Source: Sipunculus nudus
Taxonomy: Eukaryota; Annelida; Sipuncula; Golfingiida; Sipunculidae
Reading direction: 5' to 3'
Length of the DNA stretch: 64,000 bases
Assembly: GCA_026874595.1 (NCBI GenBank)
Contig: CM049314.1
Span: 39,601,229 to 39,665,228 of the forward strand
In this document: positions 52,701 through 64,000 of the stretch, one piece after another
How the letters are laid out: every line of letters begins with the position of its first letter
Numbering within the stretch: the stretch's first letter is position 1
Made by a program: the position numbers and the translations under genes
Notes under the pieces: generated by a model
What the model was told of the DNA's origin: nothing
What the model saw: only the letters and a program-made list of their open reading frames with translations
Database searches by the model: none

Positions 52701-54170
52701 AAAACTGTTTTTTTTATATTGAATAATTCCATAATTAGTGAAAATCTGATAACACATATTTCACAAGAATAGATGGATGGATTGCTATGAAAATCAGAAA
52801 GAGGTTAGTTCAAAGACAGTAAGTACTCAGATTTAAAAATTGGTGACCTTGAACCTGATATCAAATGTCAAATTGGCGGGAAATAAACTTAATTACGAAT
52901 CCCATTTATTTTGAAGTACTGAATATTTTGGCCTTCTGATTTTATACCCTTGGTAACAAGAATAGTAACTATGCCATACTACAAATATACGATATTCCGA
53001 AATTTAATTGATTATATTATTTTATTAAGTGCTGATAACTGACCCACTATTTTTAAATGAATATTCATCTTATTTGTATTAATATATTTTAGAACAAATA
53101 ACATTAACAGATATTTCCGTTCTGTAACAAGTTGATGTTAAAATATAAAACAACATATTCTATGATGAGATCTAGTATCAAACGATGTGGCAAAACATAT
53201 AATTTCAATTGTTTGCCTATTGGGATACAAAAGAGCAGGGTTTATATCAAATCTTTATATCGATGGTTTGCCAGCAGTAATAATTTGACTTTTATACACA
53301 AACATTGTTGGTGTCTTATCACGGAAGTCAAACCTCTGGTGCTTTTCAACAATTTCTCTGATACTAGTAAATATCCAAGATACTAGTCTATATTTTTCAA
53401 ACGTGGTTCATCTTGTTTTCTTAAATAAAGTTAAATGATTCAATAAGAGACCGCAGTCAGACGTATCCGTTGTCGCCTAGTGACTGACCCAGTCGAAAAC
53501 TCGGATTCATGGCTGATTGAAAGTATACATAAACATATGCCAACCTAAATATATTAGTAAATCACCCTTTAAAAAAGAAATCAGTTTCAGTGGATAATTG
53601 GAAGAAAATGTTTTGCCTCAGATCCATGATGACGAGTGCATGATTCCGATGATCATTAAAAGCATTGTTTACATTATCGCGTAACAAATGCTTAGATATG
53701 ATGAGTTATAAAGAGAGAAGTATAAGCTGACTGCGTTCGTAACCTTATATAAGATAAGAATCATTTTCCACGGACCTCTGTATTGAATATGTCTCTCTTT
53801 CGTTGCCTCTCGGAAAATATTTTTAATGCAGGGACACGTCAATACATGCAATACAATTAATCATGCTGGGGTATAATTTCATTAAGAGGAACAAAAGCCT
53901 GAAGTGATGAATAATGGGGCTATGTTTGTACTCATACAAAGCAACAATCATGGCTCTCACTCATGGCTCTCACCTTTATTCGACAGTTGATCTTCCTGCA
54001 GTTATATGAATTATCCCAAAATCCTTCTAGACCATAGTATCTACGCTTTTAAATGAAAGCAGGTCATCACAAGTCGAATTGGATCAATATATAAATAAAA
54101 TCATTCACGCTAGCAGTGTCAGATCAAAAATATTTTACTAAAACAAAGGATGCCTGTACAAGCATCGCTC
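52701..54170. other. Intergenic stretch, no supported gene
   Basis: Frames on both strands lack domains or splice context. Nothing recognised. Confidence 0.4.
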
Positions 54171-54835
54171 CTCGATCTGGACGCGTACCCACCTTTCAAC
54201 ATAGATCAACACTCACAGAGATCATGGCTCATGCCTCATGCACAGAACGGCATTCAGTTAGCGCACACCACCAACATACCTTCTAGACAAAGCTCACCAC
54301 CTGTAGAACAAATAATGATTAAATAGCTGCCATCCTTCCCATCACAGCAAATCCTCAGTTACAGCACACATGCCCGGTGAAAGACTATACAACACTAAAA
54401 AAGACAAAATCACTTCCAGCACTTGTCTTGAAGGGAGGGCAAAATTCCATCATGCGAACATAAACTTCTAATATCATGTCATTCAGACAATGCAAACCTA
54501 CTCCGGCAGATTATTAATATGTGTATTACACCATAACTCCAAAACTGCACCCTTCCTTCAAATAGACTGTTTCGCCAAGAATAGAGGGCCAAGCTTATAC
54601 CATCTTTAACCTAACACTGGTTATCACTGAGAGAGCACATACCTCCTCCATCGCAGATCTTGATCAACAGAGCTCCGGCCTGCTCTAACATAGTTCATGA
54701 CCCCACACCTCACACAGCAAAGGTAATCCCTCAGAAAGCGCACGTTTCCACCAACACATCGTCATTCAGAGAGCACATACCTCCTACACATCGTCAATCG
54801 ATTTATCGACCAACTCGATCACAGATAAGCTGGAA
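54171..54835. repeat. Degenerate minisatellite, third location
   Basis: Same style of unit as block c of the 39-45 kb duplication (cagagagcacatacctcctcc), heavily diverged. The phrase ggagttgcttaaggatatacattt near 54920 resembles block a, so more of the family lies to the right. Confidence 0.5.
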
Positions 54836-55309
54836 CCTATCATAAGTCGATACTAATTGGAAAAGTAATTCAACACATATCTAAACACCAATCTTTGCAT
54901 TGATTTTTAAATTAAGAACAATGGAGTTGCTTAAGGATATACATTTCAATTTAAGAAAAATAAAATATTTTTCTAGTGATACTACCAGGAAACACGACGT
55001 AAATATAATATGTTTTAGAACTTTCACACACATGCAAACACACATTTTATATGTGATATACGTGTTATATATATTATAAATACCCTATACATAACACAAA
55101 TATATAATATATATAGAGAGATATATTATATACATACTCATGTTTACCCATACATAAGTTTCCTGTTTGTACGCTTTTATATTCAGAAAAAAAGTATATT
55201 TGAAATAAGACGGTGCGAACAAAAGTCACCACTATAAAATTTAATAATTCAAATGTGAAATAAGATTTATCACCACATAAAGCAAAAGTCAAGGAATTTT
55301 GCTAATTTG

Positions 55310-55792
55310 ATTGACCCTTTCATCGGACGCATACTTGGCCTTACTATTGAAACAACTTTTGTTTTTCAAGTGTGTAATGTAATTTGAGCAAAAATTCAGA
55401 TAGTTCAACTTATAGAACGTGTTAAGGTTTTAGAGAAGTAAAAATCCTTCCTTGCATTCATTCCTTCCCCATAGGTGATAATTAGGTTCATTTGTTTGTA
55501 AAAGCTAGACGGTAAACAGCCCTCTATTGTGGTCTGGTTGTTTTCTGATAAGTGAAAAGTTTCAACTTTTAGCATTAGCTTACAGGTGTTTGAGTCTATA
55601 TCTCTTATTGTACAAATGTCTGATTGTTGCTGACATTATTTTGAAAACGTTTGGGGACCAATGATGTTTCCATCCGTCCGGGAAAATCATGCATTTGTGG
55701 CACCTATTCTTGCCTGTGGTCAGTGCAAAGTATATCACCAACAAAGCTATGTAAACATCATACCTGTAAAATGAAGTGCACAAGAAATCCAC
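55310..55792 (-). pseudogene. LRR-Ig receptor, truncated copy 3
   Basis: The signal-peptide end and N-cap are kept (YFALTTGKNRCHKCMIFPDG), followed after frameshifts by LRR fragments matching YITHLKN. The Ig, membrane and tail parts are missing. It is on the same strand as copies 1 and 2. Confidence 0.75.
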
Positions 55793-57589
55793 ATCTTAAC
55801 ATTCTAGATTATTGTATGGAACTACTGTCTTCTGTGACCCTATTTATGACATGCATATCTTTATATACAAATCAGTTATCGAAAAATGCCATGGATATAC
55901 AACACTATACTCGTTGGATTAGTACTATCAGTTGTTTTCTAAGAAGAACTCCCCTTAACAAAATTGCTAATGTGTACTTTTGAGATTGCGATATATATCC
56001 ATGTCATAATTGAAAGGGTTTCCATTTTTTTTTATTAAATGTGAGGGCGATATAGCGTTCGTGTTATATCGTATATATTTCGTGTATCCAAATAAAAATA
56101 ATCGTATGAGAAAATAAGAAATAAAAAATAACACGTTATTTTGTTCGTTATCATTGTTTATCAGTGTCCAGAGGTTTGAGGACAATTCTTTGTAAACTGG
56201 TAGATTGATGATAAAAACCAGGTTTCCTCAAAATATTAAGAGCTGTGTAGTACTTCCAACTTTTGATCTTTAAACTCCAGTTGATGCTCTAAAATGCCTG
56301 GATATATCATGCATTACCTTTCACCTACACTGTCAGCATATATCCAAGCCTGATTTAATACTTTTATTTCCCAACCACATACACTGTAAAGCTAGCATTT
56401 CATATATGCGTATACGGTAGGTTTGTGTAATACAGCTAGAAAACGGACGCCTGTGATCCATAAATAAGTATGCGTATGCCATGCGCATATGACATACAGT
56501 TTAGAGCTGTACGAGTGGAAACGTTACCTCCCATCGGAATACCCTATCATAGACGTCAGTTGTGGAATTTTACCGTGAGCGCTCAACAGTATTCCATACG
56601 GATATGTTCTGCATACGTATATATAGATTCGCTCCAAGATAATTCTGTGGATAATGTCCCTTTCGCGAATATAGCGAATGTGAAACCGCGACCAAAAAGG
56701 TATAAAAGAATATTATGTTTGCGATTCCTAGCTGCATGCTCTTACCTAACGAATACCTACTGCAAAGGCACATATAGGATGCTACCTTAAGAATGCTAAC
56801 CGACTCACTCTCATTTTTTATATCGTTTCACATTGCTGTCTGGTTCTTCAGAGATGGGTCTGTATATCAGTGTGTATGCAGCCAATTTGTTCAGCTCCGC
56901 TAACGAAGTTGGAGGGGCATATATGATCGAATTGAGTTGCGTGTGTCTGAACCATACTTCCGAAAGTTCAAAATTAAGTCTGATAAAATTTACTGCAAGG
57001 ACGGGCCATAGCCGAAAGTAATTTTTGCATGAAATAGGATACATCCAAATTTAACCCTGTTTGCCTACTTTCTCGTCTGCTTTTACGTAAAGTATTTCCA
57101 AATATAAATAAATCTCCCGTTCATTACTTCTTTCTTCCTGTATGGCCTACAAAATTTCATAAAGTTCTGCCTTTGAGACGTTCTAATAACGAGGAGGGTA
57201 TCTGCAAAATCCATGAGGTTAAATGAGTAACTGACGTAGTCTCGTCGCCATTACGATGTTACTGTCATGGACGTTGGGTGAGGTGAAATATGACTATTTC
57301 CTGATTACCAGTGTAACGGAAGAATGCTTAGTTTTCATCTATTAAGAATCCTTTTGAGAGTCACAGATATTGGAAATCAATTTACACTTACATTTGTCTT
57401 GAATGTATGATTTTCCTTGCCAAGTCGGAGCTGGCTTTGACAATACTTGGCTAGAATTGCCACTGAAGAAGAGACCCACAAGCTAATTGTGAAAGCTCAA
57501 AACAATTAGTGTGTGCTTGACCTATCCTCAACGTTGCTGGCTACGATGCGCTGTGCCCATTTCACACCTCTGGTTAATAACATTATGAG
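55793..57589. other. Intergenic stretch, no supported gene
   Basis: Contains one ttcgcgaa-family repeat (56645-56700) and nothing else I can name. Confidence 0.4.
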
Positions 57590-57832
57590 TAAGTCTTTCA
57601 GTACAGCCACCGTGTCATCTTCCTTCAAAGATGCAGTCCTTTACTGAAAGAAATCAGTCGAGAGTCCTTGAAGAATTACATACCGATGCCTCATCTGCCA
57701 TTCACATCTAAAATACTTGAAAGAGTTGTGGTTTGACGCTTGGAGGAACGTCAGTGATCTCTATGACATACCAGCAGCATATAAACTGAACTACTCCACT
57801 GAGACGACACTTCTAAAGGTCCATATTCTAGT
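57590..57832 (+). mobile_element. Non-LTR retrotransposon fragment (RT domain)
   Basis: Across two frames with stops the sequence reads like the start of a CR1/L2-type reverse transcriptase: SSFKDAV, then LPFTSKILERVV, then LYDIPAAYKLNYSTETTLLK, where STETTLLK matches the family's HSTETALL motif. Only about 80 codons remain. Clade assignment is tentative. Confidence 0.7.
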
Positions 57833-57833
57833 A

Positions 57834-57882
<49 letters not shown>
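57833..57882. repeat. (TA)n microsatellite
   Basis: TA array immediately 3' of the LINE fragment. Confidence 0.95.
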
Positions 57883-57884
<2 letters not shown>

Positions 57885-57888
57885 AATA

Positions 57889-58202
57889 AGGGCCGTAGCC
57901 TGACACAAATGGCAGGGGGATTTGATGGGGTAGTCCCCGACGTGGGGGGGGGGGGTTAGGAGGGGGTCTCACCCTCTCAAGGTTTATGAAAATTTTGAAA
58001 AAATGTATAGGTACTACTGCATTCTGGTGCATTTTATTGGTCAATGCTTATTAAGTGAAACAGTACCTCCTTGTAGGGAGATTATTTGTTATTTGTCTGG
58101 CAATGGATTCATTTTCACACAGAATATCAACTTTTTTCACCGCAAATCCTGGAATCTGCGGCCCTGTCTGTATATATGGTACTCCAAGTACTGAGCAGAA
58201 GA

Positions 58203-58241
<39 letters not shown>

Positions 58242-58396
58242 AGGGTGCAAATACCCAATAAAAATAGAGTGGATGTTTTTATACCCATCATTATGTAACC
58301 TCAGCCCCCCCCCCCCCCGAAAAAAAATTATGGGGGGGGGGGGGGGGTCGGCCTCCGCGCCCCCCCCCCCCCCTCAACGGTTTCGCCGCCTATGAA
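57889..58396. mobile_element. G/C-run MITE-like composite
   Basis: It begins AGGGCCGTAGCCTGAC and ends (other strand) ATAGGCGGCGAAACC, both in the style of mollusc MITE ends. It contains poly-G and poly-C runs (57944, 58305-58373) and a (TA)n tract (58208-58238). Whether it is one element or two is unclear. Confidence 0.3.
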
Positions 58397-58935
58397 TACA
58401 TAACTGAAGATTTACGGTAGAAAGAAAAATGTGAAGGGGAAGAATGAGCAAATTTCTTGTAAAAAGGTCTTCTTAACCCCTCCCCACAGTCATAATGAAG
58501 TGGCATGGCTGAGACCTTTTGTTGTAATCTTCTCCCTTGAGACATAACACAAACCGATATGTTGTTTACCCTGTTCGGTATACCCGAAATTAAATAACCC
58601 CAACCCTAGTCCTAAAAAAATAAGATTTCTGGGAAGGTAAAATACAAACAAGTGTTTCAGCTTAATTCATGTTTGGTACACAAGGGTTTATATCACCCTT
58701 ACCCTAAAACAAACTCAATAAAGTTTTCCATGAACAAATAAAAATGGGCTAGTTGAACCAACGCAATGAAATGGTGAACCAACGCAATGAAAAATGCTGA
58801 AATTTACCTCAAAGCATTCGGCGCAAACACACATACAACGAAACACATACAAACAATTTAAGCTGCATCGACGCTCGATATAAAACAGACCACAGACATT
58901 CTTGTCCAAATGAGGGTTTGAGCTATAGCATGGCA
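58397..58935. other. Intergenic stretch, no supported gene
   Basis: One short repeat (gaaccaacgcaatgaaa) occurs twice at 58755 and 58773. No gene. Confidence 0.4.
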
Positions 58936-59195
58936 TACTAACGCGTGGCCACGCGATACTAACGCGTGGGAACGAGATAATTATCGCGTGGGAACGAGAT
59001 ACTATCTCGTGGGAACGAGATAATTATCGCGTGGCCACGAGATACTATCTCGTGGGAACGAGATAATTTTCGCGTGGCCACGAGATACTAACGCGTGGGA
59101 ACGAGATAATTATCGCGTGGGAACGAGATACTATCTCGTTGGAACGAGATAATTATCGCGTGGCCACGAGATACTATCTCGTGGGAACGAGATAA
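58936..59195. repeat. Hairpin-forming satellite, 12 units
   Basis: Twelve units of 21 or 22 bases alternate by spacer (atact or ataatt), giving a 43-base dimer. The core is CGTGGGAACGAG or CGTGGCCACGAG. Many units form a perfect hairpin, TATCTCGT-GGGA-ACGAGATA, and CGTGGCCACG is itself a palindrome. Frames across it (for example SRGHAIIISFQRDSISF) are artefacts. Confidence 0.92.
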
Positions 59196-59522
59196 AAAAT
59201 AATTTTGTGCATGTCCTATACGAGCCACCGTAATTTTCTGATTCTCGGTTCTTTTTTTAATTTTCCTAATGTCTCTTCCACAGCCCATGAAGTTAATTCT
59301 CTAATGTTCCTTACATTGCTAATGGTTACCTTAAACTCTATCCATCTCTAGAATGCACACATAACATAACTAATTTGTTCTTAAATCACCCGTTTGCATT
59401 TAGAAGAATAGATCAGCGATTACTACGAAATAATGACAAAACATTAAACCAATCGATTATTCCCTGTTGTGAGTCCTGAGTCAGGATATGACTGTGTGTG
59501 AAGTGGATGAACTGTCCATTTC

Positions 59523-59523
<1 letters not shown>
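59196..59523. other. Intergenic stretch
   Basis: No gene or named repeat seen. Confidence 0.4.

Positions 59524-59598
<75 letters not shown>
59524..59598. repeat. (TA)n(TG)n compound microsatellite
   Basis: About 20 TA units followed by about 17 TG units, ending at the probable LTR. Confidence 0.95.
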
Positions 59599-60249
59599 TG
59601 TGATGGTACCACTGTGACTCCATGAGCGAAGGCAGGGTCCCTCTAAAAGAAGGGTCGAGCTAGTGTCAGAGGAAAACAAGAGCGAGATCGCACACGTGCA
59701 GTGGAGCGTAACAGCCAGCGTAACAGCGAACAACAGATCAACCACAAAAGGGGAACCCGAAACTTTGAATAACAGTCTGTTTATATTGTTAATGAACTAA
59801 AACTAAAGCTTGTTTTTGTGACAAAAATTCCAATGTTACAACACGTTACTCATATAAAAGCACCACGCTCGAAAGCTCGCATTGGCTGCAGTTATAATCT
59901 GGGCCGTTAAAAGGTCTCACTAGGCCTGGATTAGGATGTTATCCTGTTATTCGTTTGGACTGATACCAGTGAAGTCATAAGATGTACTGTGTTTTGTGAA
60001 CGGCTGCACTGCAGCCTCAAGGTTTGTATTTGGACTATAAAATTCGCAGATTGGAGACACCTTGAAGCTAAGTATTCTGTTGTTTTAAATATAGGTGTCT
60101 CACTTGGACAGTTTTTAATTATGAACCATTTCTGTACACATTGTAAATAATGATTTGTTAAATATAAATATTATCAGTTACTTTTTGAGTCATTCTTTAG
60201 TTGATTTTAATGCATGCCGAACCTGGATGAATTATAGTCACACGTAACA
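59599..60249. mobile_element. Probable solo LTR (Gypsy-like)
   Basis: A 651-base stretch begins TG (TGTGATGG), ends CA (ACGTAACA), and is flanked on both sides by GTAT, a plausible 4-base target duplication though set in repeat DNA. It contains a TATA-type box (atataaaag, 59854-59862). No internal retrotransposon sequence or second LTR is present in the window. It shares the CGTAACA terminus with the 158-bp element at 29980. Confidence 0.5.

Positions 60250-60290
<41 letters not shown>
60250..60290. repeat. (TA)n microsatellite
   Basis: It follows the probable LTR directly; a (TC)n(TA)n tract lies at 60366-60408. Confidence 0.95.
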
Positions 60291-60293
<3 letters not shown>

Positions 60294-60408
60294 CATGAAT
60301 ACACAGAAAAATCGGTTCACTGTTCCATTTCTACGTACAATGAACCAGCATCGCTATTTATTCATCTCTCTCTCTCTCTATATATATATATACAATATAT
60401 ATATATAT

Positions 60409-61369
60409 GTATATGTATAAATACACTAATGCATGTCTATTTGTTCACTGTTCTTCTTTGGAGCACTTTTCAATGGGTTTGGCAGTAAACAGGCGTACCA
60501 TGAAGAGGTCCCACAAAAGATTTGCTTAAGACGTCCTAAATGCTAATGAAAGGAGGTCAAAACTATGCAATACAAAAAGCGAGGAATGTAAATGGCCGCA
60601 ACTTAATTAAGGTGGTGTTGACAATATATCTATTCTTAATTGTCAAATAATCCTTATCTTTTAAAATGTCAAGAGATGCAATTTTTCTCAGCCATATGAA
60701 ATAGGGAAAACTTATTGAAGACGCGGGTTAATTTTATGTATGACATGACCTCAAAGAGGACCTTCATGAAAAAAGAAACCCAATAAATTCTTAATTATAT
60801 ATCCAGGGTTGACATTTTCTTGGCTTCACAAGTATGATTCATATATGCTTCAGATGCATGTCCTTAGTTATACTGTTGAACTGTGCCTTTATGATGCTTG
60901 TCAAGGGCCTGAGTGTACCTGTCTGACAAATGTTCCTGGCCAAGCCCCGATTATGATATTGAAGCAGAAGTGCTAATTTGCATTAGATTAAGAGGTACTT
61001 TACTAGATTAAACATTCAACGATTCTTCTTATTATGTCTCAAGCTTTGGATTGATAGAAGCAGCTCGTTTTAGTGAAAGACTTTTACACTTGACAGCTTA
61101 AATATATTATACTAAAATTCAATTTTATAAATTTGTCAATATTATTTCAATTGTATTTGTTTCAGCTCAGTATCACGTATCAACCCGAATGTAAGTTTCA
61201 CGCATACCATATCATTTTTTTCAACTTTGTTTCACTATGACACTAAATGATAGATTAGTAAAGGTTATCTTAAACATCTTTATCATATCGGCCCACATCA
61301 ATCCCTTGGCTTAACAACATTGTTCAGGTGATATACGGAAAAGGTTATCATAAAGGTAATTTGTGTGTA

Positions 61370-61404
<35 letters not shown>

Positions 61405-61872
61405 AATGAATCATGTAGATATAATTATGTATGAAATTAAACATAAATGTTACTCCTTAGACTTTTTGTTTTCCTTTTTGTGCAAAACTTGTGCAGGAAA
61501 AATACATTTATGTTCCGTTTATGAAAAATTGGTACTGTTTTACGAGTTTGAGTGATGCATGCTTGGATGAGAACATTGTATACAGCATGGCATGAGCCGA
61601 ACCTAGGTTAAGTTTTAAATAGATATGGTGTGTAATTGTAGTGTCCTTCAGCAAACCTGTACATGACAAAAAGCACGCGCCTACGTCTTCCAAAGATAAA
61701 CACGTAGAACACTGACGTTGCATCATGCTATCTTTTATGCTTATCCTGGGGAGGTTTGTGTATATGAACCTGTGATCCTATAAAGACATGTGTGATCCAT
61801 ATATGTATTCACAGTGCACAGTGATTTCATAGTGTTTGTCGGAGTGGAGACCGATAACCACGGGACACTAAA
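60409..61872. other. Upstream region of C-type-lectin gene
   Basis: No exon supported. It contains a (TG)n(AG)n tract at 61369-61402. The promoter should lie near the right end, but no TATA box is convincing. Confidence 0.4.
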
Positions 61873-61957
61873 ATGACACCACTCGTTAAGTTTGTCTGCC
61901 TGGCATTATGCGCTCTAGTTTGCCTCAAGACTACCTTAGGTTTGTTGTTTTATTTGC

Positions 61958-62023
<66 letters not shown>

Positions 62024-63772
62024 AACACCCCACACCTTTACGTTTTAACATAACATAAGGGAACCATCCTGCGCACACACCACTACTTATCAACCTGATA
62101 TTTATAAAAAGCAATGCTTTTTATTAATAAGGATTTGTTCGATAGGTAAATTAATACATATTTTCTAATGAACAATTGATCATTTAGCAAATTATTTAAT
62201 TTCCAGAATGAAATCATTATTTTATTTTTTTACTCTATTGACCTACTCTTTATCAAAATCTTTACGAATACTGTAAACGAGTATTAATCTAATATTCTCT
62301 TATTCAGGAATCATACAGCAACTGACTTACCTAGAGGCTAAAGCGCATTGTGCTACAAAAGGGGGGCTACCGATACCAAGATCTAATAAGGAACAAGATG
62401 AACTACAAAGAAAACTTTACAGATTTGGAATCATGTCTGTCTGGATAAGGGGGGAGAGACACTCTCTAAATGAGTGGACGTGGGTAAATGGAACAGAGAA
62501 TGGTATCTTTAAAGAATTATTGTAGTTGAAACAAGAAAATAAAAATATTTGCTTCATACAAAGATTAACATTTCTTGATGGTAAAGTTAATTAAAAAGGC
62601 ATATGAAAGAAATTTACTAAAAAGTTAACTTCTATTTAAAACGGCATATATAGATTTACAAATGAAGAATTTAATTGCACCTGTTTTCATTGTTTCTATG
62701 CATTATAAGGCAATATTTATGTAAATATGAACGTTCCTTTGAAAAAAACGAATTTAATCACACTCAGTTTTCCTTTCTAGTACAAGGCAACTTAAAGTCC
62801 CACCAGAAACACAAATGTGCTGGTTTTGATCAGAATACAAAGAGCATTTTTACAACCGAATGCTCGAAGAAGGTCCCAGGACACGTATGTGAAGCAAAAC
62901 GTAAGTTATACTTTGATTTCTCCTTTTTATGTTCGGTCAAGTAGAATATTACGTTCCTTTAACATCACAGAACATTTATACTTTTAATACATGCATTTTT
63001 AGACTGTGAGGATTGCTATAAAGATTTTGGATGGAAGGGACAGGTGTGCAGGAAATTCAGAGATAAATGTTTCCTGTTTCATTGCGACGAAAAGAACTGG
63101 TTCAATTCAAGGTCTGCCTGTGGTAACGAAAGCCAAGATCTTGCAATCGTCCAGAATAGCGATATGATGACATGGCTTTCTGAGCTACAGTTTTTTTGTA
63201 AGCAGTTCTGGATAGGATTACGTAGAGAAACATGGAGAGGACAGGGTATGTATAAATTATTTAACGATTGGTTTACTCTTTTGTTTAATTGTTGTATTTA
63301 TCCCAGAGTATTATAAATATAAAGATATGTTGAGTTAATTAAAGTAGATCACGATATGCTGGTATATTTAATTTGCCTGTTATGAATTCTAGAGCTTACT
63401 GAAGAAAATACAAGTAAAGATTTATCAGGTAGTTGGTGGAAAGATTACAGACCTCGCGGGGAAATATAGACCAAATGATAAAAATAATATTTCAAGGCAG
63501 TCTATAAGTTCGCTCTTTCATCATTTAAAATATGGAACCAGGCCTAATTTAAAAAAAAAACATCATTTCTTCAGAAGTTGCTATAATTTGGTATTAGTAT
63601 TACTATATATAAAATTTATGAAACTCACAAGGAGAGCCTTTGTTTGCAAACTGGGGAGAAAACCAACCAGCCAAGGGAGAGTGCAGGGTATTGACAAGTA
63701 TAGACGGAAGAACTTTCTGGGCTTCAACTGATTGCAATAATAGAGGAAACACCATATGTTCAGTTGGGGAAG
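61873..63772 (+). CDS. Secreted tandem C-type-lectin protein, 5' part
   Basis: Six exons: 61873-61939, 62308-62502, 62781-62900, 63003-63245, 63393-63428, 63632-63772; every intron is phase 1. About 267 residues are covered and the gene runs off the window. Signal peptide MTPLVKFVCLALCALVCLKT; first lectin domain across exons 2-3 (YLEAKAHCATKGGLPIP, WTWVNGTENG, ending GHVCEAK); second across exons 4-6 (CYKDFGWKG, WIGLRRETW, FANWGENQPAKGECRV, ending TICSVGEG). C-type lectins bind glycans outside the cell and are expanded immune genes in molluscs. Neither domain has a canonical EPN/QPD plus WND calcium-sugar site: the second has QPA and FWASTDC, so calcium-dependent sugar binding is doubtful. 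Exon 5 (12 codons) is the least certain; skipping it also keeps phase. Confidence 0.82.
61963..62018. repeat. (TA)n microsatellite, lectin intron 1
   Basis: About 28 TA units, close to the donor of exon 1. Confidence 0.95.
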
Positions 63773-64000
63773 GTATGTATGTCTTCAAATGCACGAGCAC
63801 ATGCATTTTGTTATGGTTCCGGGGTTATTTTATTTTTTTCAATGACTGCTCATTAAAGTATATTATGTATGATAATGTACATACGAGGCGCAAACGTATT
63901 CGATATGGTTTCAAGGTGTGTGAAGATCATGTATTTCCCTTGGTGAACAGGTATTTCCACCCACGGATATTATTCAACTCCTACAGCTAGAAAGACAGAA
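63773..64000. other. Intron of lectin gene at window edge
   Basis: Follows the GTATGT donor at 63773. No further exon recognised before the end. Confidence 0.5.

Overview
The window is animal nuclear DNA: AT-rich, intron-split genes with GT-AG boundaries, many long (TA)n microsatellites, and a high density of decayed transposons. Several repeats look like families common in bivalve molluscs (the ggcccatgggcc repeat, a palindromic tcgtgggaacga satellite, the ttcgcgaa repeat, tRNA-derived SINEs). My best guess is a bivalve or other lophotrochozoan; this is inference and was not checked by search.

Four intron-containing genes can be assembled by joining exons whose reading phases agree. (1) 8215-9054 (-): 5' end of a secreted PAN/apple-domain protein, signal-peptide exon plus PAN exon. 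(2) 18226-24399 (-): a complete EGFL7/EGFL8-type gene (signal peptide, EMI domain, EGF, calcium-binding EGF, coiled coil), eight exons, about 324 residues. (3) 31815-36865 (+): a complete seven-exon gene for a four-pass membrane protein of LAPTM4/5 type with two PPxY motifs, 302 residues. (4) 61873-63772 (+): the first six exons of a secreted tandem C-type-lectin gene that runs off the right edge. A fifth, unidentified set of three phase-0 exons may lie at 38146-38545 (+).

Three (-) strand copies of one leucine-rich-repeat/Ig transmembrane receptor lie at 13535-15033, 48404-49868 and 55310-55792. All three carry stops or frameshifts and are called pseudogenes. The first two sit inside a 2.4 kb segmental duplication about 35 kb apart.

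The rest is mobile and repetitive DNA: a tRNA-derived SINE (6705-7140), a pogo/Tigger element with a broken transposase (25074-26630), a hAT-like MITE (27891-28786), a 158-bp TG..CA element with an internal tRNA-like pol III promoter (29980-30137), a diverged 6 kb tandem duplication carrying a degenerate minisatellite (39340-45430) with a MITE inserted in only one copy (41593-41790), two copies of a ggcccatgggcc repeat family (45990-47590, 51922-52700), an element with two interlocked pairs of terminal inverted repeats (50613-51550), a LINE reverse-transcriptase scrap (57590-57832), a hairpin-forming satellite (58936-59195) and a probable solo LTR (59599-60249). Stretches 1-6700, 9100-13100, 52700-54150, 55800-57550 and 60300-61850 hold no gene I can support.

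The genes share no evident pathway. The LRR-Ig, PAN and C-type-lectin genes are all extracellular recognition types of the kind that expand in mollusc genomes, whereas EGFL7-like and LAPTM-like are conserved single genes set between them.
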